From positions 372,001-436,000 of the forward strand of contig NZ_BSTL01000003.1 in NCBI RefSeq assembly GCF_030269485.1: a stretch of 64,000 bases of DNA, written 5' to 3'. The notes beneath the pieces are model-generated. The model did no database searches and was not told the origin of the DNA. It was given only the letters and a program-made list of their open reading frames with translations. Origin of the DNA: Actinoplanes sp. NBRC 103695 (lineage in GTDB: Bacteria > Actinomycetota > Actinomycetes > Mycobacteriales > Micromonosporaceae). The translations under genes were made by a program, and so were the position numbers. This document shows positions 1 through 8,085 of this stretch, piece by piece. The first letter of the stretch is position 1. Each line of letters begins with the position of its first letter.

Positions 1-229
1 TGAAGAGCCGGATGCCGGGGAGTCGCCGGCCGGTCGCGACTAGTTCGTCGGCGACCCCGCGTACGTCGAGCTGCTCGAGGGTCCGGGCGTGCACGGCGAA
101 CGCGCGGGTGGTGTTGGGCTCCGACGATCGACGTTCCAGCACCTGGTGGGCGACCCCGGCCCGGGTCAGGTCACCCGCCAGCGTCAGGCCGGTCGGGCCG
201 GCGCCGACGATCAGGACATCGGTATCCAT
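1..229 (-). CDS. FAD-dependent monooxygenase, N-terminal part (runs off left edge)
   Basis: Only about the first 76 residues are inside the window. They begin MDTDVLIVGAGPTGL, the GxGxxG Rossmann motif that binds the FAD ADP moiety. An acidic residue follows at the end of the second beta strand (QVLERRS), then a TRAFAVHARTLE stretch typical of class A aromatic-ring hydroxylases (PheA/TetX/MhpA type). Members of this family use NAD(P)H and O2 to hydroxylate aromatic or polyketide substrates in the cytoplasm. The start is the ATG read leftward from 229. The gene is divergent from the TetR gene at 321, and two copies of a palindrome lie between them, so it is probably the TetR target. The substrate cannot be told from this fragment. 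Confidence 0.8.
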   Translation of the reverse strand, partial: MDTDVLIVGAGPTGLTLAGDLTRAGVAHQVLERRSSEPNTTRAFAVHARTLEQLDVRGVADELVATGRRLPGIRLF

Positions 230-247
230 CGCGATCACCCTCCGCTT

Positions 248-263
248 GCCAACAACTGTTGGC
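248..263. promoter_or_regulatory. Operator copy 1 for the divergent TetR
   Basis: GCCAACAACTGTTGGC: 7-bp inverted arms (GCCAACA/TGTTGGC) around a 2-nt centre. It lies 19 bp upstream of the monooxygenase ATG. A near-identical copy abuts the TetR start. The paired placement suggests one site for each promoter. Confidence 0.65.
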
Positions 264-304
264 CCATCCTCCCGGACGCCGGACGGGAGAGTCAACGGGT
301 GTAG

Positions 305-320
305 GCCTACAGTTGTTGGC
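305..320. promoter_or_regulatory. Operator copy 2, abutting the TetR start codon
   Basis: GCCTACAGTTGTTGGC: the same palindrome as at 248-263 with one arm mismatch. Its last base is immediately before the ATG at 321. A repressor bound here would block initiation of its own gene. The position leaves no room for a Shine-Dalgarno sequence, so the tetR mRNA may be leaderless or nearly so. Confidence 0.6.
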
Positions 321-896
321 ATGACCGTGGACCAGGATGTGCCGCCCCGCCGCTCCGACCGCACCCGGGCGGCGATCCTGGCCGCGGCCCGGGAACGCTT
401 CGCCGCCGACGGGTACGCGAAGGCCACCATCCGCGCCATCGCCGCCCAGGCCGGCATCGATCCCTCGATGGTCATGCGCTACTACGGCTCCAAGGAGAAG
501 CTGCTGGCCGCGGCGGCTGACTTCGGTCTGGAACTGCCGGACCTGACGCTGCTCGCTCCCGCCGAGCGGACCGTAGCGCTGGTCCGGCACCTGCTCGACC
601 TCTGTGAGCGCAATGACACGATGATCGCGCTGCTGCGGGTCGCGGCGACCCAGGAGGCGGCGGCCGAGCGCTCCCGGTTTCTCGTCGCGAACCAGATCGA
701 GCCGCTGATCGCCACGATCGAGCCCGATCCGGAGCTGGCCCGGCAGCGGGCCGGCCTGCTGGCGACGCAGATGCTGGGCCTGGCGCTGACCCGCTACGTG
801 CTGGAACTGCCCGCGGTGGTGGCCATGAGCGCCGATGAGCTGGCAGCCTGGATGTCCCCGGTGCTCCAGCACTACCTCACCGGCCGGCCGGACTGA
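321..896 (+). CDS. TetR/AcrR family transcriptional regulator
   Basis: 191 aa, a usual TetR length. The N-terminal helix-turn-helix is clear: TRAAILAAARERFAADGY, then ATIRAIAAQAGIDPSMVMRYYGSKEKLL with the family Y-[YF]-x-S-K-E-x-L ending. The C-terminal part is an alpha-helical ligand-binding and dimerisation domain of actinobacterial type. I chose the ATG at 321 over upstream in-frame starts because the HTH begins about 10 residues later and because the operator palindrome ends at 320. It is divergent from the flavin monooxygenase and most likely represses both genes until a substrate-like ligand binds. The ligand is unknown. Confidence 0.9.
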   Translation: MTVDQDVPPRRSDRTRAAILAAARERFAADGYAKATIRAIAAQAGIDPSMVMRYYGSKEKLLAAAADFGLELPDLTLLAPAERTVALVRHLLDLCERNDTMIALLRVAATQEAAAERSRFLVANQIEPLIATIEPDPELARQRAGLLATQMLGLALTRYVLELPAVVAMSADELAAWMSPVLQHYLTGRPD

Positions 897-1087
897 CCCC
901 TGCTCCCTACGCGTCGCCTCGTGCGCGCCCCGCCGGGCTCCTCGACGAAGAGACATATTGCATTTGATTTCGTTGAACCCCTGCAAAGGCGCAGGTGTCG
1001 CGTATTAAGGGCGCGTTACCCGATAGGGACGCAAAGTAGTTTCAAATACCGTGCCACCTTCGCTGCCGTCGTTTCCGTCAAGAGGGC

Positions 1088-3175
1088 ATGGCGGATCAAT
1101 CGAGCGAGCGGAAAGCGCCGAAGTCGCGTCACCGGCGGCGGGGTCGTGGGCGTCGTCGGCTGAGATGGGTGGCGGCGGCGATCGCCGTGCTGATCGCGGG
1201 CGCCGGCGTCACGGTCGCCGTCTACGTGAACTCGGTGGACCTCCCGGCCGATCCCGTCAAGGTGCAGGCATCGACGCTCTACTACCGTGACGGCAGGACG
1301 ATCCTGGCCCGGGTCGGCACGCAGAATCACAGTGACGTTCCGTTGTCCGCGGTGCCCGAGCACGTGCGGCAGGCGGTCCTGGCCGCCGAGGACCGAGACT
1401 TCTACGACCATCCGGGGTTCTCGGTGCGCGGCATCCTGCGCGCGGTGATGGCGAACATCAGCGGGAAGCGCGAGGGCGCCTCGACCATCACCCAGCAGTA
1501 CGCCCGCAACGCGTACCTCACCCAGGATGTCTCCCTGGACCGCAAGGCCAAGGAGTTCGCGCTCGCCGTCAAGCTCGAGCGCAAGCTCGGCAAGGACCAG
1601 ATCCTGGAGCGCTACCTCAACACCATCTACTACGGACGGAACGCCTACGGGATCGCGGCGGCGGCGTACGCCTACTTCGGCGTGACCACGGACCGCCTGA
1701 CCGCGGCACAGGGCGCCGTGCTGGCGGCCACCATCAAGGACCCGTTCGGGTACGACCCCGCCAACAACGCCCTGGCGGCACAGCAGCGATGGACGTGGAT
1801 CATCGGCGCCGCACGGGAGAAGGGCTGGCTGGGTGGCGCTCTGGCGTACCCGGACGTGTCCCGTCCGTCGGCGGCCGACGCGGGGCCGAGCGGCATCGTG
1901 ATCGACCGGGTGGAGCAGGAACTGGCCGCCCGCGGCGTGACCTCGAGGGCGTTGCACACCCAAGGCCTGTCCGTCGTCACCACGCTGGACGCCCAGGCGC
2001 AACAGGCCGGACTCGCCCAGGTCGCCAAACACCTCGCCGGTCAGCCGAAGGATCTGCGGGTGGCGCTGGTCGCGGTCGACCCGCACAGCGGCGGTGTCCT
2101 CGCCTACTACGGCGGCAAGCAGCGCGGCAACTTCGACGACGCCTCCGCCGCCCACCCGGCGGCCTCCACGTTCAAGCCCATCGTGCTGGCCGCCGCGCTG
2201 GAGGTCGGGATCAGTGCGCAGTCGCTGTGGGACGGCAGCTCGCCGCGGCTGTTCCCGGGCCGGCTGGGCGTGCCGCTGTACAACCATGACGACCAGCAGT
2301 GCCCGGCCTGCACGCTGACGGAGTCGATGGTCGACTCGCTGAACACGCCCTTCTACGCGGTCACCGAGAAACTGGGCGCGGACCGGGTCCGCGAGAAGGC
2401 CTTCGACCTAGGCATCTCACCCGAGTACGGGAACACCCGCGCGCTGGTCGACGCCAAGGGCGACCCCAAGCCGGGCCGGACCCGCCCGGACATCGCGATC
2501 GGCCGCTACGCGGTCACCCCCGCCGACCTCGCCACCGTGTACGCCACCTTCGCCGGCGCCGGTGTCCGGCACGACCGGCACTTCGTCGATTCGGTCACCG
2601 GCGCCGACCAGCGCCGGCTCTGGAAGGCCGAGGCTCGGCCCCGGCGGGTGCTGGACCGTGCGGCCGCCGCCGACATCACGTCGGTGCTCGCCGCCGTCGT
2701 CGACAAGCACGCCATGACGCCGGACCGGCCGGCCGCCGGCAAGACCGGCACCCAGCAGTGGGGCAACACCAAGGACAGCCAGGACGCCTGGATGGCCGGT
2801 TACACACCCGAACTGGCCAGCGTGGTGTGGATCGGCAAGGCGAACCCCGGCCCGATCCGTGACAAGCGCGGCAAGGCGATCGACGGCGACACCATGCCGG
2901 CCCAGCTCTGGACGGCCTTCACGCGAGAGGCACTGCGCGGCCGCCCGGTGACGCCCCTGCCCGAGCCGGGCAACGTCGGCAAGGCCGGCGCGTTCGATGT
3001 CAGACCGTCCGCGCCCGAGAGCGAACCGGGCGGGAAACCCGTTCCGCGCGACCTGTCCACTCCGGACCCGAGGGACCTGGCGAAGGACGCTCGCCAGAAG
3101 GCCGCGGCGGCACAGCGTAAAGAGGCGCCTGAGCCGGACACCTCGCAGGAACCGACCACGCGCCGAAGCGGATAG
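1088..3175 (+). CDS. Class A penicillin-binding protein (transglycosylase/transpeptidase)
   Basis: 695 aa. A basic cytoplasmic tail (to about residue 28) is followed by one membrane anchor (about 30-50). The GT51 glycosyltransferase domain carries its catalytic Glu in EDRDFYDHPG (E101) and the ASTITQQ and KLERKLGKDQILERYLN motifs. The penicillin-binding transpeptidase domain has SxxK at STFK (S360), SxN at SLN and KTG at KTGT (K552). The C-terminal 70 residues are a low-complexity Pro/Lys/Glu tail. The enzyme polymerises lipid II glycan and crosslinks stem peptides outside the membrane. It stands alone, 190 bp after tetR and convergent with the MFS gene. All catalytic motifs are intact. Confidence 0.95.
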   Translation: MADQSSERKAPKSRHRRRGRGRRRLRWVAAAIAVLIAGAGVTVAVYVNSVDLPADPVKVQASTLYYRDGRTILARVGTQNHSDVPLSAVPEHVRQAVLAAEDRDFYDHPGFSVRGILRAVMANISGKREGASTITQQYARNAYLTQDVSLDRKAKEFALAVKLERKLGKDQILERYLNTIYYGRNAYGIAAAAYAYFGVTTDRLTAAQGAVLAATIKDPFGYDPANNALAAQQRWTWIIGAAREKGWLGGALAYPDVSRPSAADAGPSGIVIDRVEQELAARGVTSRALHTQGLSVVTTLDAQAQQAGLAQVAKHLAGQPKDLRVALVAVDPHSGGVLAYYGGKQRGNFDDASAAHPAASTFKPIVLAAALEVGISAQSLWDGSSPRLFPGRLGVPLYNHDDQQCPACTLTESMVDSLNTPFYAVTEKLGADRVREKAFDLGISPEYGNTRALVDAKGDPKPGRTRPDIAIGRYAVTPADLATVYATFAGAGVRHDRHFVDSVTGADQRRLWKAEARPRRVLDRAAAADITSVLAAVVDKHAMTPDRPAAGKTGTQQWGNTKDSQDAWMAGYTPELASVVWIGKANPGPIRDKRGKAIDGDTMPAQLWTAFTREALRGRPVTPLPEPGNVGKAGAFDVRPSAPESEPGGKPVPRDLSTPDPRDLAKDARQKAAAAQRKEAPEPDTSQEPTTRRSG

Positions 3176-3191
3176 GCCGGCGTATCCGGCC
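3175..3191. terminator. Possible bidirectional terminator hairpin
   Basis: GGCCGG-CGTAT-CCGGCC: a 6-bp perfect stem with a 5-nt loop. It overlaps the last base of the PBP stop codon and lies 15 bp from the convergent MFS stop. There is no T-run, which is common in high-G+C actinobacteria. Confidence 0.4.
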
Positions 3192-3206
3192 GGCCTTCCG
3201 TCGCTC

Positions 3207-4610
3207 TCAGCGGCGCGTGAGGTCGGCCGGGGTGAAGGTGCCGTCGGCCAGGTGGCGTTCGATTCCTTCGAGGCTGCGGCCGCTCAGCTCGGGCATCTTC
3301 TTGTAGAGGAACCCGAACGCGATCAGATTGAACACCGCGTACATCCAGAAGGTCTGGCCCGTGCCGATGGCCTTCATCGTGCTGAGCAGGGTCAGGGTGA
3401 TCAGCACGTTCGTGCCCCACAGGGACGCCGACTGCACGGCGGCGCCCGCCGCCCGGGTGGCCAGCGGATAGATCTCCGAACCGGTCAGCCATCCCATGAG
3501 CTGGATGCCGCCGGCGGTGAAGGCCATGAAGGCGATCAGGGTGGCGACGATCCACGGGATCATCGACTTGCCGTCGTTGCCGGTGACGAAGAACGAGCCG
3601 AGCACGATGAGCGCGACCGCGGCGCACGGCAGGGTCAGCAGCGTCAGCCGTCGGCGGCCGACCCGGTCGATGATGGTCAGGCCGATGAGCTGCGCAATCA
3701 GGTAGGTCAACCCGAGCGCGACGGAGACCCGGAGAGCCGTCGACTCGCTGAAGCCGTTGTCGGTGAGGATCGTCGGCGTGTAGTAGACGATCATCTCGAT
3801 GCCGGACAGCTGGGTGAAGATGGCCAGCCCGCAGCCGACCACCAGCGCCGGGCGTACCCATGCCGCCTTGAGACCTGCCCACCCGCGGGTCTTCGCCTGC
3901 TTCTCGGCCTTGACGTTGTCCTCGATCTCGCCGAACTCCTCGTCGAGGTCGCTCTCCGGGTGACGCACCCGGGCCAGCGCCTCCCGCGCACGGTCGGCGT
4001 GACCCTCGCGCAGCAGCCAGCGAGGGCTCTCCGGCAACCGGAACATCAACCCGAACATGATCGCGGCCGGCACGGCGGCCATGCCGATCGCGACCCGCCA
4101 GTCGATCACCTCAGACGCCCCGACGATGGTGGCGATGACGATGCCGACGCCGATCGCGATCTGGAAGAACAGCACCAGACGCCCGCGATAGGCGGTCGGG
4201 GCAAGCTCGGCGACGTACACCGGGGCGGTCTGGGTGGCGCCGCCGACGGCGAAGCCGAGGACGAGCCGGCTGATCGACAGCGTGACCGGATCCGGCGAGA
4301 GCGAGGCGGCGAGGGCGCCGACCACGAAGACGATGCCGACGAGCAGCAGCGTTCCGCGCCGGCCCCGGCGTTCGGCCAGCCGGCTGCAGGTGAGGGCGCC
4401 GATGACGGCGCCCACCAGGATCGACGCCGCGATCACCTGTTCCCAGCCGTGACCGATGTCGAAGTCCTTGCCGATCTGGAGCAGGGCGCCGGAGATGATG
4501 CCGGTGTCGTACCCGTAGAGCAGCCCCGAGACGGCGGAGACGAGGGCGACCACGATCACCGAACCGGTGAGCCGGTCCGTACGCCGAGTTTCCTGCTTGA
4601 TCCGGCTCAT
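3207..4610 (-). CDS. Sugar-porter family MFS transporter
   Basis: 467 aa with about 12 membrane segments. Sugar-porter signatures are present: GLLYGYDTGIISGAL in TM1, the cytoplasmic-loop motif ERRGRRGTLL, PESPRWLL after TM6, a second RVGRRRL loop, and an ending related to PETKGRSLEEIE (here PELSGRSLEGIERHL). This family moves hexoses, pentoses or polyols, mostly with H+. The start is the ATG at 4610, where the hydrophobic N-terminus begins; upstream in-frame sequence is out-of-frame shadow of the next gene. It follows the SnoaL-like gene by 44 bp on the same strand, so cotranscription is possible. The substrate is not predictable. Confidence 0.9.
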   Translation of the reverse strand: MSRIKQETRRTDRLTGSVIVVALVSAVSGLLYGYDTGIISGALLQIGKDFDIGHGWEQVIAASILVGAVIGALTCSRLAERRGRRGTLLLVGIVFVVGALAASLSPDPVTLSISRLVLGFAVGGATQTAPVYVAELAPTAYRGRLVLFFQIAIGVGIVIATIVGASEVIDWRVAIGMAAVPAAIMFGLMFRLPESPRWLLREGHADRAREALARVRHPESDLDEEFGEIEDNVKAEKQAKTRGWAGLKAAWVRPALVVGCGLAIFTQLSGIEMIVYYTPTILTDNGFSESTALRVSVALGLTYLIAQLIGLTIIDRVGRRRLTLLTLPCAAVALIVLGSFFVTGNDGKSMIPWIVATLIAFMAFTAGGIQLMGWLTGSEIYPLATRAAGAAVQSASLWGTNVLITLTLLSTMKAIGTGQTFWMYAVFNLIAFGFLYKKMPELSGRSLEGIERHLADGTFTPADLTRR

Positions 4611-4654
4611 CCGGTCAGTCTCAGCGGGCCCGCCGGACCCCGCAACTCGGTGGA

Positions 4655-5089
4655 TCAAAGGGCTCGGCCGAGGGCCTCGGTCAGCGCGACCGGCGTGACG
4701 ACGAGCTTGTCGAAGCGCCAGCCGTCCTCGGTGCGCCGGGCGCCGTAGGTGTGGAACCCGGCGGCGATGGCCTCCGTCGTGTCGTCGATGACGAACACGC
4801 CGATGTCGTGCGCCCGCACGGTGGCGGTCTCGCCGTCGATCTCGATGACCAGGTTGGATTTGCAGTGCAAGGTCCGGGCGTACGTGCCCTGGCTCCTGCC
4901 GACGAGCTCGTTGAGCGCCGCGATGCCGCGTGCCTCCCCACGTGGCGACCTGACGACGACGTCGTCGGTGAACAGCCGGCCGGTCTCGTGCCGGCGGCCC
5001 TCGTCGACCCACAGGCTGTGCCGGGCAACCAGGTCGGCAAGCTCGGCGCGGTCGGTGAGCGCCCGGATCATGGTGTCGGTGCTGGTCAC
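4655..5089 (-). CDS. SnoaL-like (NTF2-fold) small protein
   Basis: 144 aa, the usual size of one SnoaL-like domain. Features include LTDRAELADLVARHSLWVD, a TGRLFTDDVVVRSPRG strand, ARTLHCKSNLVIEIDGETA and YGARRTEDGWRFDKLVV. The cone-shaped fold hosts cyclases, isomerases, dehydratases and ligand-binding proteins, so the fold does not fix the reaction. The GTG at 5089 is preferred because GGGGAG lies six bases upstream; an ATG at 5071 is the alternative. It is divergent from marR across a perfect palindrome and probably controlled by it. Confidence 0.8.
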   Translation of the reverse strand: MTSTDTMIRALTDRAELADLVARHSLWVDEGRRHETGRLFTDDVVVRSPRGEARGIAALNELVGRSQGTYARTLHCKSNLVIEIDGETATVRAHDIGVFVIDDTTEAIAAGFHTYGARRTEDGWRFDKLVVTPVALTEALGRAL

Positions 5090-5117
5090 GATTGTCTCCC
5101 CACGAACTCGTTCGTAC

Positions 5118-5131
5118 GACTAACGTTAGTC
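5118..5131. promoter_or_regulatory. MarR operator palindrome
   Basis: GACTAACGTTAGTC is a perfect 14-bp palindrome in the snoaL-marR intergenic region. A second partial copy (AATCGTTAGTGG) follows about 18 bp downstream, near the marR promoter. Two sites between divergent genes is the classical MarR arrangement. Confidence 0.65.
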
Positions 5132-5185
5132 CTCCGAACGGTATCACAATCGTTAGTGGTCTGAACGATTCGGTAGAGTGGCTTC

Positions 5186-5638
5186 ATGGAGCCGGCCGAG
5201 GAGAGGACGCAGCCCGGGTGGGCGCGCCTGCCCAGCTGGCTGCTGACCCAGACCGCCGCGCAGGCGCACCGCCTGGTGGGCGAGGGCTTCGCGGCGGTGG
5301 ACGCCCGCGGCTTCCACTACCGGCTGCTGGCGACGCTGGCGGAGCACGGACCGGCCAGCCAGGCCGCGCTGGGCCGCCGCAGCGGCATCCACCTCAGCGA
5401 CATGGTCGCGACGGTCAACGAGCTCGCCGACCGCGGCCAGGTCGAGCGCGCCCCCGACCCGTCCGATCGGCGGCGCAACATCGTGTCGCTGACGGCAGCG
5501 GGGGAGCGGCAGCTGCGCCTGCTGGAGAAACACCTGGCCGCGACCCAGGAGGCGTTGCTGGCGCCCCTCACGCCCGAGGAACGGCAGCAGCTGATCGACC
5601 TGCTGTCCAGGCTGCTCGACCACCACGACCGGGCCTGA
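5186..5638 (+). CDS. MarR family transcriptional regulator
   Basis: 150 aa. The winged-helix core is clear: YRLLATLAEHGPASQAALGRRSGIHLSDMVATVNELADRGQVERAPDPSDRRRNIVSLTAAG. It includes the DxRRR wing motif that contacts the minor groove and dimerisation helices at both ends. MarR proteins usually repress a divergent gene and are released by a phenolic or other small ligand. Here the divergent partner is the SnoaL-like gene, possibly with the MFS gene behind it, so a small efflux or detoxification circuit is plausible. It is convergent with the LysR gene. Confidence 0.92.
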   Translation: MEPAEERTQPGWARLPSWLLTQTAAQAHRLVGEGFAAVDARGFHYRLLATLAEHGPASQAALGRRSGIHLSDMVATVNELADRGQVERAPDPSDRRRNIVSLTAAGERQLRLLEKHLAATQEALLAPLTPEERQQLIDLLSRLLDHHDRA

Positions 5639-5715
5639 GCACTTCCGTCCGCGGCGGCGGGGCCGCTGAGCGGCGTCACGGGTGCCCCGCGATCAGCCGC
5701 AGGAGCCGACGAACC

Positions 5716-6567
5716 CTATGAGCCGGCCGCGATGTCGACGAAGCCGTGCACGAGGGACCTGCGTTCGCGCCGCCGCCAGGCGACGACCAGCGGGCTCGGC
5801 GCGACGCCGTCCACGGGGACGACGACGATGCCGTTCGCGCGGTTGATCGTGAGCGGGGCGAGACCGACCGCGTCCGACCACAGGACGGCCTGAATGCACT
5901 CCCGTACGGTCCGGACGACGGTGTCGACGCCGGGCACGGCCTCGCGGCCGCCGGCCCAGAAGTCCCGCCAGAGCGGGTCGGCGGAGTCCGCGAGGCGGAA
6001 CCAGCGCCGGTCCCGCAGATCGCTCAGCCGTACCCGGTCCCTGGCGGCGAGCGGATCGGACTCCCGCAGGACGACCCCGACAGCGTCCCGGCGGATCTCG
6101 GCGACGGCGATTCCGGCCGCGTTGAAGGGGCCGCGGGTGACGGCGACGTCGGCCAGCCCGCGGTCGACACCCACGGTGGGATCGGTGAGGTCGCCCTCCA
6201 CGATGCGGATCTCCACGCCGGGATAACGTTCCCGGAAGGTGTCGATCATCGCCCGGCCCGCGTGATCCAGGCTGTCGGCCAGCGTCCCGATCGTGATGAC
6301 GCGGGTGTCGGACGCCTGGGTCACCAGCGACGGCAGCGACTCCACCCGGGCGAGTACCTCGCGTGCCTCGGGCAGCAGTGCGTGACCAGCCGGCGTCAAG
6401 GTCATCCCGCGAGCGGTACGCGTGAACAACTCGACGCCGAAGTTGTCCTCCAGCGCCTTGATCGCCCTGCTCAGCGGTGGTTGCGACATGTGCAGCCGGG
6501 CCGCCGCCCGGCCCACGTTGAGCTCCTCCGCCACCGCGACGAAGTAGGTGAGCGAACGGAGATCCAC
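5716..6567 (-). CDS. LysR family transcriptional regulator
   Basis: 283 aa from the GTG at 6567. The HTH is typical: LRSLTYFVAVAEELNVGRAAARLHMSQPPLSRAIKALEDNFGVELFTRTARGMTLT. The substrate-binding domain follows (VITIGTLADSL, then strands ending VAWRRRE). An ATG at 6597 would add ten residues but would place the T-N11-A box at 6578-6592 inside the gene. The GTG gives VDLRSLTYF, the usual LysR N-terminus, so I prefer it. It is divergent from the CMD-like and metallo-beta-lactamase genes and probably activates them in response to an unknown co-inducer. Confidence 0.88.
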   Translation of the reverse strand: MDLRSLTYFVAVAEELNVGRAAARLHMSQPPLSRAIKALEDNFGVELFTRTARGMTLTPAGHALLPEAREVLARVESLPSLVTQASDTRVITIGTLADSLDHAGRAMIDTFRERYPGVEIRIVEGDLTDPTVGVDRGLADVAVTRGPFNAAGIAVAEIRRDAVGVVLRESDPLAARDRVRLSDLRDRRWFRLADSADPLWRDFWAGGREAVPGVDTVVRTVRECIQAVLWSDAVGLAPLTINRANGIVVVPVDGVAPSPLVVAWRRRERRSLVHGFVDIAAGS

Positions 6568-6577
6568 CCCACCGACG

Positions 6578-6592
6578 ATACCCACAAGGTAT
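6578..6592. promoter_or_regulatory. LysR box (T-N11-A palindrome)
   Basis: ATACC-CACAA-GGTAT: perfect 5-bp arms in the canonical T-N11-A geometry. It sits 10 bp upstream of the lysR GTG and 55 bp upstream of the divergent GTG at 6648. Such boxes anchor LysR regulators and allow autorepression plus activation of the divergent operon. Confidence 0.65.
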
Positions 6593-6647
6593 GGCATGGG
6601 CGGAACGGGTCTTGGACCCGGGCCGCCGATCGAGATCCAATGAACCG

Positions 6648-7094
6648 GTGACCGACGGATCGCGCCTCGAACGAGGCATCAGGGTCTACGCCGAGACCTT
6701 CGGCGTGGACGAAGAGGCGCTCCCCGGCGTGTTCGCCGACCGGGTCGGCAGCCGCTTCGCGCAGGAGGCCATCTTCGCGGCGGGCGGCCCGGCCTGGAAC
6801 GACACGGCGCTGGACGACCGGAGCCGCAGCGTCGCGATCCTCACCGCGCTGATCTGTCAGGGCGTGCGGGGCGACCGGCTCTCCAGCCACCTCGAACGCG
6901 CGGTCCGCGCCGGGCTGGACCAGCCGGCGCTGGAGGTTCTGACCGTGCTCCTGTCGCTGTACGTGGGCCAGGCTCGCACTTCCTTGGCGGCCGAGGACAT
7001 TCACGCGTTCTTCATCGACCGAACAGCCCACGAGCGCGAGTCGCGCGGGCAGGAAGGAACGGCAACACCATGGCCATCCTCTGGACGGGCGTAG
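6648..7094 (+). CDS. Carboxymuconolactone decarboxylase-like protein
   Basis: 148 aa from the GTG at 6648. It is helical, with LERGIRVYAETFGVDEEALPGVF, then LDDRSRSVAILTALICQG and HLERAVRAGLDQPALEVLTVLLSLYVGQ. The layout matches CMD/AhpD-fold proteins, but the CxxC of the AhpD peroxidase group is absent, leaving a single Cys in LICQG. CMD-fold members act as decarboxylases, as peroxidase partners or in unknown roles. An ATG at 6591 would begin inside the LysR box, so I reject it. The gene overlaps the next by 25 bp, implying translational coupling and a shared job. Confidence 0.7.
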   Translation: MTDGSRLERGIRVYAETFGVDEEALPGVFADRVGSRFAQEAIFAAGGPAWNDTALDDRSRSVAILTALICQGVRGDRLSSHLERAVRAGLDQPALEVLTVLLSLYVGQARTSLAAEDIHAFFIDRTAHERESRGQEGTATPWPSSGRA

Positions 7095-7996
7095 CGGTCG
7101 CCGGTGTCGCGGCCGTGCTCCTCGCGATCCGGTCGTTCCGGCCCTCGCCGCTGCCGGCCCCGGAACCGTGGACGGATCCGCTGCCCCCGGCCTCGCCGCC
7201 GGCGGACATGGCGATCTACCGGCTCCCCACCGGCACGTACGAGAACAAGGCCTTTCTGGCGTACCGCGGCGGGTCGTTCTCCGAGAACCGGCGCTTCGCC
7301 GCGACCGCCGTGCTCATCCGGCATCCGGCGGGCGACCTGCTGATCGACGCCGGGTTCGGCGAGGACGTCGCCGCGCACATCGCCACGATGCCGGCCTATC
7401 AGCGCAGCCCCCACGAGGTCGGCACCACCGTCCATCAGCAGCTGCTGGCGAAGAACTACGACCTGACCCGGATGCGTGGCGTCATCATCACGCACGCCCA
7501 CTGGGACCATGTGAGCGGCCTGGACCGGCTTCCCGTACCCATCTGGATGAATGCCGAGGAGAGCAGGTACGTCGAACGGGCCAAGGGCGCGGTCGTGTTC
7601 CGCGACGTGTCGCGCGGCCACGAGATCCACCGGTACGCGTTCGACGGGCCGGCCTATCTCGGGTTCCCGGCCAGCCACGACGTGCACGGCGACGGCTCGG
7701 TGGTCATCGTCGAGGCCGGGGGGCACACCGACGGCTCCGTGGTGGTCTTCGTGACCCTTCCCGACGGCCGCCGGTTCGCCTTCATCGGCGATCTGACCTG
7801 GCAAATGGAAGGGGTGACGCTGCGGGCGGAGCGGCCGGGGCTGCTGCGGATGCTGGCCGACGTCCGGCCGGCCGACGTGCGTACCGGTCTCCTGCGGATC
7901 ATCGCCCTGTCCGATCGGGTGCACGTGGTGCCCGCCCACGACGTCGGCGCGTTCGACGCGATCCCCGAATGGCAATTCACCCCTGCGGGGGCCTGA
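7070..7996 (+). CDS. Membrane-anchored metallo-beta-lactamase-fold hydrolase
   Basis: 308 aa. An N-terminal hydrophobic segment (about residues 2-22) is an anchor or uncleaved signal. The MBL core follows, with metal motif H-x-H-x-D-H at HAHWDH (142-147), a later His in GGHTDGS, Asp in FIGDLTW and a final His in VVPAHD. These are the ligands of a binuclear Zn site. The family includes lactonases, glyoxalase II-like thioesterases and phosphodiesterases. The closest general resemblance is to quorum-quenching-lactonase-type proteins, but that is not firm. It is probably cotranscribed with the CMD-like gene under LysR control. Confidence 0.85.
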   Translation: MAILWTGVAVAGVAAVLLAIRSFRPSPLPAPEPWTDPLPPASPPADMAIYRLPTGTYENKAFLAYRGGSFSENRRFAATAVLIRHPAGDLLIDAGFGEDVAAHIATMPAYQRSPHEVGTTVHQQLLAKNYDLTRMRGVIITHAHWDHVSGLDRLPVPIWMNAEESRYVERAKGAVVFRDVSRGHEIHRYAFDGPAYLGFPASHDVHGDGSVVIVEAGGHTDGSVVVFVTLPDGRRFAFIGDLTWQMEGVTLRAERPGLLRMLADVRPADVRTGLLRIIALSDRVHVVPAHDVGAFDAIPEWQFTPAGA

Positions 7997-8085
7997 GGAT
8001 CGTCAGTTCCGCATGGCCGAACGGTCGCGCGGCGGCTGCGATGAGCACCTGGTGGGACTGGCGCCGCGGCGGTACGGTGCACCTT

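Noticed and set aside
2997..4748. 583-codon rightward open frame opposite the MFS gene
   Set aside because: It is the complement of a clear 12-TM sugar porter; its translation is charged low-complexity sequence (many Arg, Asp, Gln, His) with no domain, typical of antisense frames in G+C-rich DNA.
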